Source: Staphylococcus ureilyticus (GTDB taxonomy: Bacteria > Bacillota > Bacilli > Staphylococcales > Staphylococcaceae). Taken from it: DNA of 64,000 nucleotides. Positions 52,511-63,979 of the stretch are shown here, piece after piece. The translations under genes and the position numbers were made by a program. The notes below the pieces were generated by a model. It was not told the DNA's origin. It saw only the letters and a list, made by a program, of their open reading frames with translations, and did no database searches. Within the stretch, counting starts at the first letter, position 1. Each line of letters starts with the position of its first letter. The stretch is from the NCBI RefSeq assembly GCF_002902235.1, contig NZ_PPRL01000012.1, positions 29,208-93,207 on the forward strand, in the 5' to 3' direction.

Positions 52511-53827
52511 GTGATAAATGCAGTTGTTATAGCAGTGGTACTGATGATTGTACTCTGTTTATGTAGATTAAATGTTGTTATAAGCTTATTTATCAGTGCA
52601 CTAGTTGGTGGCTTAATCGCAGGTATGAGCGTCACAGACATTGTATCTGTATTTGGTAAAAATATTGTTGATGGCGCAGAAGTGGCATTGAGCTATGCTT
52701 TACTAGGCGGGTTTGCTGCGTTGATTTCTTATAGTGGTATTACTGACTATTTAGTAAATAAAATTATCAATGCTATTCACGCGGAAAACAGTAAAATGTC
52801 ACGTATTAAAGTTAAAGTGATTATTATCGGTGCCCTCTTAATTATGAGTGTAATGAGCCAAAACTTAATACCTGTACATATTGCATTTATCCCAATTGTG
52901 ATACCACCATTAATAAGTTTGTTCAATGAACTTAATATAGATAGAAGACAAATTGCTATTATCATTGGCTTTGGTTTATGTTGGCCATACGTATTATTGC
53001 CATATGGTTTCGGTCAGATTTTCCATCAAATCATTCAAAGCGGATTTTCTAAAGCAGATCATCCAATTGAAATGGGCATGATATGGAAAGCGATGCTGAT
53101 TCCTTCATTAGGCTATATTGTTGGCTTAATTGCAGGTATTTATTATTATAGAAAACCTAGAAAATATTCTGAACATAAAGATATTAAAGATATGAGTGAA
53201 ATTGAAATTAGACCATATGTTCTCATAGTAACCATTATTTCTATTATTGCTACGTTTTTAGTACAAATGTTCACTGATTCTATGATATTTGGGGCTTTAG
53301 CTGGTGTGCTTGTATTCTTCATCTCACGTGCATACAAGTGGACTGAGTTAGACCAAAAATTTGTAGATGGTATTAAAATTATGTCATTTATAGGTGTCGT
53401 AATCTTATCAGCAAATGGATTTGCAGGTGTAATGAATGAAACAGGAGATATCGGTAATTTAGTAAGTGGGCTTAGCGATGTTATTGGTGAGAATAAATTA
53501 TTTAGTATTATTGTCATGTACATTATTGGTTTGGTCGTAACATTAGGTATCGGTTCATCATTTGCTACAATACCTATTATTGCAACGTTATTTGTGCCAT
53601 TAGGTGAATCTTTAGGATTAAGTACTATGGCATTGATTGCGTTGATAGGAACAGCAAGTGCATTAGGTGATTCAGGATCACCTGCAAGTGATTCAACATT
53701 AGGACCTACGGCAGGTTTAGATGTTGATGGTCAACATGATCACATTCGTGATACATGTATTCCAAACTTTGTTTTCTATAACATTCCTCTAATTATTTTT
53801 GGAACAATAGCGGCTATGATATTATAA
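52511..53827 (+). CDS. Na+/H+ antiporter family membrane protein
   Basis: A 438-residue membrane protein with roughly 11-12 TM helices, starting at GTG 52511 with AAAGGAG 10 bases upstream. It resembles the NhaC/GntP-like 'Na+/H+ antiporter family' of Firmicutes. Helix motifs include LIAGMSVTDIVSVFGKNIVDG, QNLIPVHIAFIPIVIPPL and the conserved C-terminal ALGDSGSPASDSTLGPTAGL, which carries polar residues in a transport loop. Whether it moves Na+, H+ or an organic acid such as an amino acid is not settled by sequence. It shares a short operon with the thioesterase gene 29 bases after it. Confidence 0.88.
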   Translation: MINAVVIAVVLMIVLCLCRLNVVISLFISALVGGLIAGMSVTDIVSVFGKNIVDGAEVALSYALLGGFAALISYSGITDYLVNKIINAIHAENSKMSRIKVKVIIIGALLIMSVMSQNLIPVHIAFIPIVIPPLISLFNELNIDRRQIAIIIGFGLCWPYVLLPYGFGQIFHQIIQSGFSKADHPIEMGMIWKAMLIPSLGYIVGLIAGIYYYRKPRKYSEHKDIKDMSEIEIRPYVLIVTIISIIATFLVQMFTDSMIFGALAGVLVFFISRAYKWTELDQKFVDGIKIMSFIGVVILSANGFAGVMNETGDIGNLVSGLSDVIGENKLFSIIVMYIIGLVVTLGIGSSFATIPIIATLFVPLGESLGLSTMALIALIGTASALGDSGSPASDSTLGPTAGLDVDGQHDHIRDTCIPNFVFYNIPLIIFGTIAAMIL

Positions 53828-53856
53828 ATCTAAGAATAAAAAAAGAGGTGTCTTAA

Positions 53857-54237
53857 ATGGCAAATATGCTTGATGCTTTAAAGATAAAGGTAGAGCGACA
53901 AGAACATGGACTTATGGTTATGTCCATGCCAGTAACAGATGAAGTGAAACAACCATTTGGCTTTTTACATGGTGGGGCGAGTTTAGCGCTCGGAGAAACA
54001 GCATGCTCTATGGGGGCTGCTGAAATCATTGACACAGAGCATTATATTCCCCTAGGTTTAGAAATGAATGCGAATCATATAGGTTCGACAACTGAAGGGA
54101 CAATATTTGCGACTGCTACAATCATACATGAAGGTAGTACGACTCAAGTTTGGAACATAGATATCAGAGACCAAAATGATAGATTGATTTGTGTAATGAG
54201 AGGAACCGTTGCTATTAAACCACGTAAACGGCAATGA
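53857..54237 (+). CDS. PaaI-family hotdog thioesterase
   Basis: The 126-residue hotdog-fold protein matches the PaaI/YdiI thioesterase family (acyl- or aryl-CoA hydrolysis). The active-site region PFGFLHGGASLALGETACSMGA (about 32-53) contains the H-G-G signature, and the strand GTIFATATIIHEGSTTQVWNIDI is typical. AAGAGGTG precedes the ATG. It lies close behind the antiporter gene. In relatives the enzyme recycles CoA from thioesters in aromatic acid or menaquinone metabolism; the substrate here is unknown. Confidence 0.9.
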   Translation: MANMLDALKIKVERQEHGLMVMSMPVTDEVKQPFGFLHGGASLALGETACSMGAAEIIDTEHYIPLGLEMNANHIGSTTEGTIFATATIIHEGSTTQVWNIDIRDQNDRLICVMRGTVAIKPRKRQ

Positions 54238-54867
54238 GCAATTAAAGTATTAGATTAGTGATTTTTATTTTAATGATTAACATGTATTCAAGATAATTAT
54301 TATTACATGTAAACTATATATGAGCTTGGGATAAAAACCTATAAAAATAGCACGCAGATGATTTAATTAATGCATCTGCGTGCTTCTTTGTTATTCAATA
54401 TTTCGTATGGTTGTCTCGCTTTCTTAGGGGCAGCTTCAGATTGTCTTGTTTCCTCAATCGACACGCCAAAATACAATGTATTCATATGTCATTTCACATT
54501 AAAATACTTTAAAAACAAGGTCTTATATTAACCAAAATGATGTTAATAATTATTCTACATGCATACACCAATCTGTATACACTGATCGTAAAATAGAAAA
54601 AATGCTTAATAATCGTATCTGAATGATGTAGCTCTCACAAAATCAAACACCTTTTTATAAAACAATGAATCGTTTTAAAGTAAATCTTAAAGTAGATGTC
54701 TTATTAGTATCTTTATTTCTTGGTATTAATGGTATTTAATATGAGCAAAGTAGCAACTCAATGAGTTAATTATTATTTCAATTGAAATTGGCTTTTTCAC
54801 ATGTCCAAGAACTTTATGTCCCAGATTCTTTTGAATATGTTTATTTGTTGTTAAATATATCTTATGT
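54238..54867. other. AT-rich intergenic stretch, 0.63 kb
   Basis: Apart from the hairpin at 54349-54384 I see no gene. Short frames on both strands near 54726-55009 lack ribosome sites and overlap the 3' end of the next gene. The sequence may be a decayed remnant. It contains TGAGCTTGGGATAAAAAC near 54321, similar to the TTGGGA(C)ATAAA sequences common in staphylococcal intergenic regions. Confidence 0.5.
54349..54384. terminator. Terminator after the thioesterase gene
   Basis: AGCACGCAGATG (54349-54360) pairs perfectly with CATCTGCGTGCT (54373-54384) around a 12-base AT loop. The T tract is weak (TCTTTG), but the stem is very stable. Confidence 0.75.
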
Positions 54868-56013
54868 TCAATACGGTTTTTTTGATAATACAGCAGTTGC
54901 AATTTTTGCTGCTGCTTCACGGCCACCCATGATGTTGCGAGCAAAGGGACCGAGTTCTAAATCTGCTAGACCACCTGTGACGAATAAATTCGGTAACCAT
55001 TCTAAATGAGATGAAATAGAAGGCAGTCCCGCGTCTGACACAGGTGCATTAAAATTTTTAACGAGCTGCTTGATAATTGGTTGTTGCATTAGTGTATCTT
55101 CGAAACCTGTGGCTAATACTACGCTATCATAGAACATACAATATTGTTCTGTACAAATATGATGATGATGTATATCTTTTAATTCATTGATATGCATTAT
55201 TAATTTACCTTGCTTCATGTGTTTTTTGAGCCTCAATGCTAATTCTTTAGGCATAGAACCTTTATGGCGCTCTTTTTGAATGATTTTCAGTTTGGTTTTA
55301 GAGTCAGTTAATGCACTAAAGTTTGACATTTTTTTGGGACCTAACCAACCTGGATCTGCGTCGAAGTCATGTACGTCAATAACTTTATTTGTCCAAAGAT
55401 GAATGACTGATTGCGGTTGATGTTGTAGTAATTTTAGAGTGACATGTGCTGCAGAAATCCCACTTCCGACGACATGAGAAGTTTGTTTATGTAAATTTAA
55501 TCGTGAATCAAAAATATGATATACATCTGGTGTATGTTTAAAGTTATGTGGAATATAGGGTACGTGATTACAACCTGTTGCAATCACCAAGTAATCTGAT
55601 GTAATCCAATTGTGTTGTGATAATTGTACATGCCATTGTTTTTGGTTGAAGCTGATTTTATTAGCAAAACCGACAATATGGTTCTTGTTCAAATTGAATT
55701 TATGTAATAGATGGTGAATATGGTCTATAAATAACGCTCGATTTGGTCTTTTATACGGTCCATAACTGGCATTAATATATTGATGACATTTAGCAAATTG
55801 ATTTAAATGAAAGGGATTAGGATGTATATGGTGGACACACGGCGAACGTAAATAAGGCATTTGAATGCGTTGAGTATAATCCTCGAATTGCTCGCATAAA
55901 CTTTGATGTGGATCAATAATTGTTAGTTCGTGGTCTTTGATACCTATGGATTTTAATTTTATTGCGATTGTAACTGCTTGGATACCGCCACCGATTATGG
56001 TCCAAGTAGACAT
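54868..56013 (-). CDS. FAD/NAD(P)-binding monooxygenase-like protein
   Basis: On the minus strand, ATG 56013 follows AAAGGAGC and gives 381 residues. The protein opens STWTIIGGGIQAVTIAIKL, an FAD Rossmann motif, and has DYLVIATGCNHVP and VVGSGISAAHVTLKL (NADP-binding) further in, then DSVVLATGFEDTL (the ATG-type motif) and LFVTGGLADLELGPFARN. This layout resembles L-lysine/L-ornithine N-hydroxylases and FAD-dependent SidA-like enzymes, but there is no siderophore operon near. It is a single gene, conserved beside mnh in staphylococci. The function is unknown. Confidence 0.8.
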   Translation of the reverse strand: MSTWTIIGGGIQAVTIAIKLKSIGIKDHELTIIDPHQSLCEQFEDYTQRIQMPYLRSPCVHHIHPNPFHLNQFAKCHQYINASYGPYKRPNRALFIDHIHHLLHKFNLNKNHIVGFANKISFNQKQWHVQLSQHNWITSDYLVIATGCNHVPYIPHNFKHTPDVYHIFDSRLNLHKQTSHVVGSGISAAHVTLKLLQHQPQSVIHLWTNKVIDVHDFDADPGWLGPKKMSNFSALTDSKTKLKIIQKERHKGSMPKELALRLKKHMKQGKLIMHINELKDIHHHHICTEQYCMFYDSVVLATGFEDTLMQQPIIKQLVKNFNAPVSDAGLPSISSHLEWLPNLFVTGGLADLELGPFARNIMGGREAAAKIATAVLSKKPY

Positions 56014-56101
56014 ATTTTCAGCTCCTTTTAAAACGTAATAATTACGATTTAATATATCATCACACACCGAATTTAGCAATCATTAATTTTATAAAATAAA
56101 A

Positions 56102-56127
56102 AACGCATCCCAGTTAATTGGAATGCG
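56102..56127 (-). terminator. Terminator of the mnh operon
   Basis: On the minus strand, ACGCATTCCAA...TGGGATGCGT forms a hairpin with a single mismatch, followed by TTTTTTATTTT. It begins 14 bases after the mnhG stop. Confidence 0.85.
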
Positions 56128-56140
56128 TAAGTTAATGACT

Positions 56141-57247
<1,107 letters not shown>

Positions 57248-57248
57248 A

Positions 57249-58745
57249 CTATTTACCCCCCAATACGCTGTCTATATATACACTAGGATTATAGAATGTT
57301 TCAGCAGCATCTTTTATGATTGGCTGTAAAAAGTCAGCGGATAGGCCAAATATTACTGATATGGCAACTGCGATAATAGCTACTGTTAAGATACCTTTGT
57401 ACTGCAGTTTAGGATTGACTTCATAACCTTCAGATTCACCGAAGAATCCTTTTAAGAAAATACGAATAACAGAGTAAAGTACGACTAAACTAGATAGTAA
57501 TACGATTATACCGCTTAGATAAAATCCTTTTTCGAAAGTAGCTTGAACGATATAGTATTTACCATAAAAACCACTTAACGGCGGAATACCGGCTAAACTT
57601 AAAGCAGCGATAAAGAAAGACCAACCTAATACAGGATAATGTTTGATTAAGCCACCATATTTGCGTAAATCGTGTGTTTTGGTAATTTTATACATCACAC
57701 CAATTAAGAAAAATAGTGCTGCTTTAATCAACATATCGTGTAAAGTATAATAAATTGCGCCCATCATGCCAGCCTGATTCATCATTGCTACGCCTACTAA
57801 AATGACACCAACAGCAATCATAATATTATAAATGATAATTTTTTTAGTATCAAAGTAGCTTACTGCACCCACACAACCAAAAATAATTGTAAGTAAGGCT
57901 AAGAATAGAATGGTGTACAGCGAAAAATTAGAGGAATCGCCAAAGAAAAGGCTTGCTGTTCTAGCTATTGCGTAAACCCCAACTTTTGTTAACAATGCAC
58001 CAAAGAAAGCGATAATTGCTATAGGTGGCGCATAATAAGCACCTGGTAGCCAGATATACATTGGAAACACACCAGCTTTTGTAGCAAAAACAAAGATGAA
58101 CATAATAAATATAATACTGATAATTCCTTTGTCTTGTGTTGATAGTTGGCTTAATTTTTCACTGATATCTGCTAAATTCAATGTACCGACGACAGAATAA
58201 AGCATTGCAACGGCTATAACAAAGAAAGCAGAAGATGTCACATTCACAAGCACATATTTTATCGTTTCACTCAATTGAACTTGTGTGCCACCAATAACTA
58301 ATAAAATATAAGATGCCATTAAAAATACTTCAAAGAATACGAAAAGGTTGAAAATATCACCAGTTATAAATGAGCCTATAACACCTGTGAGCATAAACAT
58401 TATGGCAAAATAATAATAATATGTTTCACGTTCGATACCTACTGATTGATATGAATATAAGATAATCAACATTGTTACAATTAAACTTGTAATCACAAGT
58501 AAGATACTAAAAATATCTGTAACAAAAACAATACTATACGGTGCATCCCATGAACCAAGCTCGAGTTTTATAGGTCCATCTCTGAGAACATTCTTTAGAT
58601 TTATAAAAGCAAAAATTAATGTAACTGCAGTACCTGTTAATGCAACGTAGCGTTTAATTTTAGGGCGTTTACCAATAAAAATTAATGCAATAATTGTTAA
58701 CATTGGTATGACAAGTAATGAAATAATAAGATTACTCTCTATCAT
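57249..58745 (-). CDS. mnhD: Na+/H+ antiporter subunit MnhD
   Basis: MnhD/MrpD (498 residues) is a large subunit related to complex I NuoN/NuoM, with about 14 TM helices and proton-translocating Lys/Glu residues: [17 protein letters not shown] around 135-150 and [18 protein letters not shown] near 232 are the NADH-quinone/antiporter signatures. [15 protein letters not shown] lies near residue 390. It is intact. It overlaps mnhC by 14 bases. Confidence 0.97.
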   Translation of the reverse strand: MIESNLIISLLVIPMLTIIALIFIGKRPKIKRYVALTGTAVTLIFAFINLKNVLRDGPIKLELGSWDAPYSIVFVTDIFSILLVITSLIVTMLIILYSYQSVGIERETYYYYFAIMFMLTGVIGSFITGDIFNLFVFFEVFLMASYILLVIGGTQVQLSETIKYVLVNVTSSAFFVIAVAMLYSVVGTLNLADISEKLSQLSTQDKGIISIIFIMFIFVFATKAGVFPMYIWLPGAYYAPPIAIIAFFGALLTKVGVYAIARTASLFFGDSSNFSLYTILFLALLTIIFGCVGAVSYFDTKKIIIYNIMIAVGVILVGVAMMNQAGMMGAIYYTLHDMLIKAALFFLIGVMYKITKTHDLRKYGGLIKHYPVLGWSFFIAALSLAGIPPLSGFYGKYYIVQATFEKGFYLSGIIVLLSSLVVLYSVIRIFLKGFFGESEGYEVNPKLQYKGILTVAIIAVAISVIFGLSADFLQPIIKDAAETFYNPSVYIDSVLGGK

Positions 58746-59079
58746 TATCTAGCACCCCTTTCATGCTTTCTACGTTGTCTGTACCTAGTTCTTTATAGCT
58801 TCTAAAAGCCAATACTAAGAAAAAGGCTGTTACTGAAAATGAAATTACAATTGCTGTTAATATGAGTGCTTGTGGAATTGGATCCACATATGAAGTGAAC
58901 CCTTTTTCATAAATAGGGACTTCACCTTTTTTAAGACCACCCATCGTTATTAAAAATAAATTAGCTGTATGTGTTTGTAATGTAGTCCCAATAATGATGC
59001 GTATCAAACTTTTAGAAAGAATGAGATAGACGCTCATTGCAGTGAGAATACCACAAACAAAAATCATCACTATTTCCAT
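58732..59079 (-). CDS. mnhC: Na+/H+ antiporter subunit MnhC
   Basis: MnhC/MrpC (115 residues) is related to complex I NuoK, with three TM helices. The sequence [18 protein letters not shown] lies about 31-48, then [25 protein letters not shown] with the conserved P-Q-A-L-x-L-T-A-I-V-I motif. Its start codon overlaps the mnhB stop by one base, so the reading frames are coupled. Confidence 0.95.
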   Translation of the reverse strand: MEIVMIFVCGILTAMSVYLILSKSLIRIIIGTTLQTHTANLFLITMGGLKKGEVPIYEKGFTSYVDPIPQALILTAIVISFSVTAFFLVLAFRSYKELGTDNVESMKGVLDNDRE

Positions 59080-59507
59080 TACTCATTCTCTCCAATCGCT
59101 AATATTATAGTCATTATTGTGCCAACCACCGCACATAAAACACCTAAATCAAAAAATGTGGCAGTGTGCATTTCTATAGGTTTTAAAATACCTAATGGAA
59201 TTTCAAAAGGTGTATGCGTAAAGAAGTTTTTATTGTATAGCCAACTCGCCATCGGTGTAGCTAAACAAAAGAACAACCCGATACCAATGAGTTTTTTGAA
59301 GTCCCATGGGTATATTTTACGCATCGTTTTAATATCATAAGCAACAGCTACAATCACAAGTGAACTTGATAATAGTAAGCCACCGACGAAACCGCCACCA
59401 GGTGTATAATGTCCTGTTAGAAATAGGTGTAAACCAAACATAACGATTAAGAAGAAAATCACAATGGCAGAGTATTGGAATATTAAATTATTTTTCTGTC
59501 TTTTCAA
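59079..59507 (-). CDS. mnhB: Na+/H+ antiporter subunit MnhB
   Basis: I start mnhB at TTG 59507, because AAGGAGG sits 8 bases before it and the resulting 142 residues equal the S. aureus subunit; ATG codons at 59528 and 59525 precede this ribosome site. The protein has four TM helices and the family motif [18 protein letters not shown]. The 3' end reads [15 protein letters not shown]. It overlaps the mnhA end by 20 bases. Confidence 0.93.
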   Translation of the reverse strand: MKRQKNNLIFQYSAIVIFFLIVMFGLHLFLTGHYTPGGGFVGGLLLSSSLVIVAVAYDIKTMRKIYPWDFKKLIGIGLFFCLATPMASWLYNKNFFTHTPFEIPLGILKPIEMHTATFFDLGVLCAVVGTIMTIILAIGENE

Positions 59508-61905
59508 TGTGAGTTCCTCCTTCATCATTTGGTTTATTTTTATAACGAAGTTTAATCATTGTGTAAACACCTAATCCAGCAATACCTAATACTGAAGATT
59601 CGAATAAAGTATCCGTACCACGGAAATCAACTAGGATAACGTTGACCATGTTTGTACCATGAGCTAAATCATATACATGCGCTTTATAAAATTCTCCAAT
59701 TGAGCCAAAGTGTCTATTTCCGTATGTGATTAAACCTAATACTGTTACAACAGTACCAGCACCGATGGCAATCAAAATATTCAGCCACTTATATGAAGTG
59801 GACTCGTTATGTCGATTTAGATTTGGTAAGTGATAGAAACATAATAAGAACAATGCAGTAGAAATAGATTCTACAACAAATTGCGTCAGCGCTAAGTCTG
59901 GCGCACCAAAGAAAATAAAGAAGATTGCTACTGCATAACCTACTGCACTTGCCATGATAATACTGAATAGACGTGAGCGAGCAAAAATAATCATTGAAGC
60001 TGCCGTAATAATAATGACTACGATGATCAATTCGAATGGTCTGATTTCACTAACATCTTTAAAGTTAACACTGAATGGTGTTACTAATAACGTCACAAGT
60101 GTAATTACGATTAAAGACGCAAAAATAATTAATAAGTTATTACGTGTAAATCCAGTAACATAAGTGTTGGTAAATTGACTAGAATAGCCTGGGAATACCG
60201 TTCCAACTTTATCATACCAATAATTGATTGTTAGTTTTGTAGGTTGTGCTTTTAATAAACTAATCCAATAACCAAAGCTAAATATTAACAATATACCAGC
60301 TACATAAATACCCAATGTGGAGAAAAAGGCTGGTGTAAATCCATGGAACATATGAAACTCAGCTGTTGCATTTGTATTATTACTGATTGCGTTGACAGCT
60401 GGTTCAATAATCGTACCTGTCAATATTGAAGGGAAGAACCCAAAAACAATGACGAGTAGTGCTAAAATACCTGGAGAGATTAGCATTAATTTTGAAACTT
60501 CATGAGCTGATTTTGGTAAACTATCTGGTTTATAACTACCTAAGAATATTTGACCAATAAATCTAACTGCATAAACAAAAGTGAATACGCTACCCAAAAT
60601 GGCTACGATAGGTATGAGTATGCCAATACTATTTAAACTGAAGATATTAGCATGTGTAACTTCAATCATACTTTCAAGAAATTTCTCTTTAGATAAGAAA
60701 CCATTAAACGGTGGAATACCCGCCATACTCAATGATGTAATTAATGTAATCGTAAAAGAAATTGGCATGATTGTTACTAAGCCACCCAATTTATTGACAT
60801 CACGTGTTCCTGTACTGTGATCAACAGCACCAGTTACCATAAATAATGCACCTTTAAATGTAGCGTGATTTATAAGGTGAAACACAGCCGCTGTAAACGC
60901 AGCAACATAAATTTGACTATCTGCACCTTCGAAATGATAACTTACTGCCCCGATACCTAACATTGACATAATCATGCCTAATTGTGAGACAGTTGAAAAA
61001 GCTAAAATGCCTTTTAAATCTTGTTGTTTTGTGGCATTCAAAGATGCCCAGAACAGCGTGATTAAGCCGACTGCAGTAATCGTCCAAATCCAACCTTGAG
61101 AAAGTGCGAATATTGGTGTCATACGAGCAACTAAGTATAGACCAGCTTTAACCATCGTTGCAGAATGCAAGTAAGCACTAACGGGTGTCGGTGCTTCCAT
61201 AGCATCCGGTAACCAAACGTAAAATGGAAACTGAGCTGATTTAGTCATTGCTCCAATGATTACAAAAATCATAGACAATATAAAGTAAGGGCTTGTCTGA
61301 ATTTCAGACGCATGATTGATGAGCGTTTGAATACTGGTAGAATTACCTGCAAGTGATAGTAAAATAAGGCCACCTAGCAGAGAAAGACCGCCCAAAACAG
61401 TTATGAGCATTGATTTTTGTGCACCATAAATAGATGCTTGTTTTGTTCTCCAAAATGAAATGAGTAGAAAACTTGAAAATGAAGTTAGCTCCCAAAACAG
61501 ATATAAGATAATGATATTATCTGATAATACGACCCCTAACATGGCACCCATAAAAAGCAAAAGGTAACAATAAAAATGACCCAATTGCTCTTGTCGACTT
61601 AAATAACTAATGGAATATAATACAACCAAGCTTCCGATACCAGTTATTAATAAACTGAATAATAAGCCTAAGCCATCAACGTATAAATCGAAATTCATGC
61701 CAAAATGAGGCATCCAATTTGCTTTATGTACTACGTTTTCACCTGACATTGTTGTCGAAATGATTGATATAAAATATATAAATAAGACGACGGGGATAGG
61801 TAACACAAACCATCCTAAATGTATCCGCTTATGTATGCGATATACAATTGGAATAATGAGTGCAAATATTAACGGTAATAACACCGCTATATGTATCAAA
61901 CTCAT
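59488..61905 (-). CDS. mnhA: Na+/H+ antiporter subunit MnhA
   Basis: MnhA/MrpA (805 residues) is the largest Mrp subunit: a NuoL-like antiporter module with about 14 TM helices, then a C-terminal NuoJ-like/MrpB-fused part. Signature stretches: [39 protein letters not shown] with the conserved Glu (about 140), [19 protein letters not shown] (about 225-243), and [20 protein letters not shown] in the C-terminal module. AAAGGAGG lies before the ATG. The seven-gene operon exports Na+ in exchange for H+ and supports pH and salt tolerance. Confidence 0.97.
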   Translation of the reverse strand: MSLIHIAVLLPLIFALIIPIVYRIHKRIHLGWFVLPIPVVLFIYFISIISTTMSGENVVHKANWMPHFGMNFDLYVDGLGLLFSLLITGIGSLVVLYSISYLSRQEQLGHFYCYLLLFMGAMLGVVLSDNIIILYLFWELTSFSSFLLISFWRTKQASIYGAQKSMLITVLGGLSLLGGLILLSLAGNSTSIQTLINHASEIQTSPYFILSMIFVIIGAMTKSAQFPFYVWLPDAMEAPTPVSAYLHSATMVKAGLYLVARMTPIFALSQGWIWTITAVGLITLFWASLNATKQQDLKGILAFSTVSQLGMIMSMLGIGAVSYHFEGADSQIYVAAFTAAVFHLINHATFKGALFMVTGAVDHSTGTRDVNKLGGLVTIMPISFTITLITSLSMAGIPPFNGFLSKEKFLESMIEVTHANIFSLNSIGILIPIVAILGSVFTFVYAVRFIGQIFLGSYKPDSLPKSAHEVSKLMLISPGILALLVIVFGFFPSILTGTIIEPAVNAISNNTNATAEFHMFHGFTPAFFSTLGIYVAGILLIFSFGYWISLLKAQPTKLTINYWYDKVGTVFPGYSSQFTNTYVTGFTRNNLLIIFASLIVITLVTLLVTPFSVNFKDVSEIRPFELIIVVIIITAASMIIFARSRLFSIIMASAVGYAVAIFFIFFGAPDLALTQFVVESISTALFLLCFYHLPNLNRHNESTSYKWLNILIAIGAGTVVTVLGLITYGNRHFGSIGEFYKAHVYDLAHGTNMVNVILVDFRGTDTLFESSVLGIAGLGVYTMIKLRYKNKPNDEGGTHIEKTEK

Positions 61906-61939
61906 TATTTTATCCTCCTTTTAAAAATAGTATAAGGTC

Positions 61940-61968
61940 ATTATACATGAATAAGACTATTCTGAAAA
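61940..61968 (-). promoter_or_regulatory. Possible mnh operon promoter
   Basis: On the minus strand TATAAT (61945-61940) lies 17 bases from TTTTCA (61968-61963), about 35 bases before the mnhA start. The -35 is weak, so the call is tentative. Confidence 0.4.
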
Positions 61969-62033
61969 ACCACGCTAACCCTTGTGGAGCTTTAATTTTA
62001 AGTTTGTTTTAAATAAGAAGAAACACGGTATTT

Positions 62034-62414
62034 TTATTCAAAATTTTGTTTGTATTGAATTGAATAATCTTTTTTTAATTGTGCTAAATTAGCAAGTGAG
62101 TATTGTGCAAATTCGGTATTTTCTTCTTTTAATTTGTTTTCTAAATTCGTAATGGCAAATTGTAAAGATTGTATATAATCCAGTTCTTCTACATTAAAAG
62201 GTCTAAGTTTGGATTTTGAAGTATAGCGCTTTTCAAATTGACTTAAAGCTTTGCGTTCGTGAAAAAAGACATTGTTCGTTTCGTTTGGGTGATGTAAGTC
62301 TCCTTGTTTTGGATGTTTAATGACCTGTTCAATTTGAACAAGTACTTGATTGCCATCTTCTTCTATAATAGATACACCATAACTTCCAGTTTTATGTGCA
62401 AAACGATATAACAT
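62034..62414 (-). CDS. Kinase-associated lipoprotein B-like (KapB) protein
   Basis: The 126-residue protein matches the KapB family: [39 protein letters not shown] at the N-terminus is the family SH3-like core, followed by a helical half ([21 protein letters not shown]). In B. subtilis KapB helps activate the sporulation kinase KinB and is a lipoprotein; this protein has no signal peptide or lipobox, and staphylococci do not sporulate. The name is by family only. GAGGAG is on the minus strand before the ATG. Confidence 0.8.
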   Translation of the reverse strand: MLYRFAHKTGSYGVSIIEEDGNQVLVQIEQVIKHPKQGDLHHPNETNNVFFHERKALSQFEKRYTSKSKLRPFNVEELDYIQSLQFAITNLENKLKEENTEFAQYSLANLAQLKKDYSIQYKQNFE

Positions 62415-62481
62415 AATTCAATACACTCCTCATTTTATGTTAGTATACATATATCATCTTAACATGAAATGGAGAATAAAA

Positions 62482-63078
62482 ATGTCGAACTATCCTCAGT
62501 TAAATTCAGAAGTAAACGAAAATGAAATAAAAATGGTTATGCATACAAATAAGGGTGATATGACTTTCAAATTATTGCCTGATATTGCGCCTAAAACTGT
62601 AGAAAACTTTGTTACACATGCAAAAAATGGCTATTATGATGGCATTTCTTTTCATCGAGTAATCAATGACTTCATGGTACAAGGAGGCGACCCAACAGCA
62701 ACTGGTATGGGCGGTGAAAGTATTTATGGAGGTCCGTTTGAAGATGAGTTTTCACTAGAAGCATTCAACTTATATGGTGCTTTATCGATGGCAAATTCTG
62801 GACCGAATACGAACGGTTCACAATTCTTTATTGTTCAAATGAAGGAAGTTCCAGAATCTATGCTTAGCCAACTCGCAGATGGTGGTTGGCCAGAACCGAT
62901 TGTGAAGGCTTATGGTGAAAAGGGTGGTACACCTTGGTTAGATCAAAAGCATACTGTTTTTGGTCAATTATTAGAAGGTGAATCTACATTAGAAGATATT
63001 GCGGCTACTAAGGTAGGGCCACAGGATAAACCTTTACATGATATCACGATTGATTCAATAGATATTATTGAAAAATAA
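62482..63078 (+). CDS. ppiB: Peptidyl-prolyl cis-trans isomerase, cyclophilin type
   Basis: The 198-residue cyclophilin starts at ATG 62482, with GGAGA 7 bases upstream. It speeds proline isomerisation during folding in the cytoplasm; there is no signal peptide. Cyclophilin residues are visible: [19 protein letters not shown] (catalytic Arg in FHRV), [19 protein letters not shown], and [10 protein letters not shown]. An insertion between about 130 and 155 ([21 protein letters not shown]) is characteristic of the staphylococcal form. Confidence 0.95.
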   Translation: MSNYPQLNSEVNENEIKMVMHTNKGDMTFKLLPDIAPKTVENFVTHAKNGYYDGISFHRVINDFMVQGGDPTATGMGGESIYGGPFEDEFSLEAFNLYGALSMANSGPNTNGSQFFIVQMKEVPESMLSQLADGGWPEPIVKAYGEKGGTPWLDQKHTVFGQLLEGESTLEDIAATKVGPQDKPLHDITIDSIDIIEK

Positions 63079-63506
63079 GGTAAAATAAAGTTTGAAAGAT
63101 GGTGAACTCTAGCAAGGATTTAACCATTTTTAAATTGTTTTTAAATACCTGTTATATTAAAAATAAAAAATGTTTAAGAGGTTGAGACAAATTCATTGTT
63201 TCAGCCTCTTATTTTATTTTGACAGTTTTAGTTATCTCTGTGGGAGCGTGATAGTGTAATATATTCAATTAAATACCATTATAGGCAAAAACTTAAGAAT
63301 TTTTATTTTGAAAGCATTGATGCAAGTAACAGTTCTTGGGAATGGTTTAAAAGCCTTTGTATAGTGAGATATAAGTGAAATTCAATCCGTGGTTGTGTAG
63401 CTTGATTTTTGATAAATCGTGAAATTTTTCTAGGTAATATTAGTACCATTGAATGATTTATGCTATTATGAACATGTTAAGTAAAACGAATTAAGGGGTT
63501 ATCACG
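63079..63506. other. Intergenic stretch with one hairpin, 0.43 kb
   Basis: The stretch holds the hairpin at 63176-63210 and otherwise AT-rich sequence. There is no ORF with a ribosome site. A weak TATAAT-like box may lie near 63471 (TATTAT) before the cvfD-like gene. Confidence 0.45.
63176..63210. terminator. GAGGTTGAGACA hairpin, second copy of the family
   Basis: AAGAGGTTGAGACA (63176-63189) pairs with TGTTTCAGCCTCTT (63197-63210) with wobbles, followed by ATTTTATTTT. It resembles the hairpin at 50695-50727. Confidence 0.75.
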
Positions 63507-63908
63507 TTGAATAATCACTATAAAGTAGGTCAACATATCAAAGTTCGTGTGACTGGTATTCAACCGTATGGCGCTTTTGTAGAAACCCCTGACAATACTG
63601 AAGGATTAATCCATATTTCTGAAATTATGGATGATTACGTCCATAATTTAAAAAAGTTTTTATCGGAAGGACAAATTGTAAAAGCAAAAGTCATTTCAAT
63701 TGATAAAGAAGGAAAGTTAAATCTTTCTTTAAAAGATAACGACTATTTTAAAAATTATGAGCGTAAAAAAGAAAAGCAATCAGTATTAGATGAAATTAAA
63801 GAAACCGAGAAATATGGGTTTCAAACAATTAAAGAACGCTTACCGGTTTGGATTAAACAGTCCAAAAACGCGATAAAAGATGAACAGTCATCTTTTAAAA
63901 AACACTAA
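63507..63908 (+). CDS. S1-domain RNA-binding protein (CvfD/GSP13-like)
   Basis: This 133-residue protein starts at TTG 63507 after AAGGGGTTATCACG. Residues 5-75 are an S1 domain: GQHIKVRVTGIQPYGAFVET and EGLIHISEIMDDYVHNL, then KAKVISIDKEGKLNLSLKD. It belongs to the general stress protein 13/YugI/CvfD group. CvfD in streptococci is a post-transcriptional regulator, and the group is linked to ribosomes. The C-terminal half is a charged helix tail. A terminator follows closely. Confidence 0.9.
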   Translation: MNNHYKVGQHIKVRVTGIQPYGAFVETPDNTEGLIHISEIMDDYVHNLKKFLSEGQIVKAKVISIDKEGKLNLSLKDNDYFKNYERKKEKQSVLDEIKETEKYGFQTIKERLPVWIKQSKNAIKDEQSSFKKH

Positions 63909-63937
63909 CATTTTATTTTAAGATGTTAGTGTTTTTT
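63897..63937 (+). terminator. Terminator after the S1-domain gene
   Basis: AACACTAACAT (63901-63911) pairs perfectly with ATGTTAGTGTT (63923-63933), extended by AAAA/TTTT, around an 11-base loop. It overlaps the last codons and stop of the gene. Confidence 0.85.
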
Positions 63938-63979
63938 ATTTATAAGCTAAAATTTATTGGAAGAGTAGCAATATAAAAT

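Noticed and set aside
54726..55009. Small frames on both strands at the end of the monooxygenase-like gene
   Set aside because: They are shadow frames over the gene's 3' end and spacer, with no ribosome sites.
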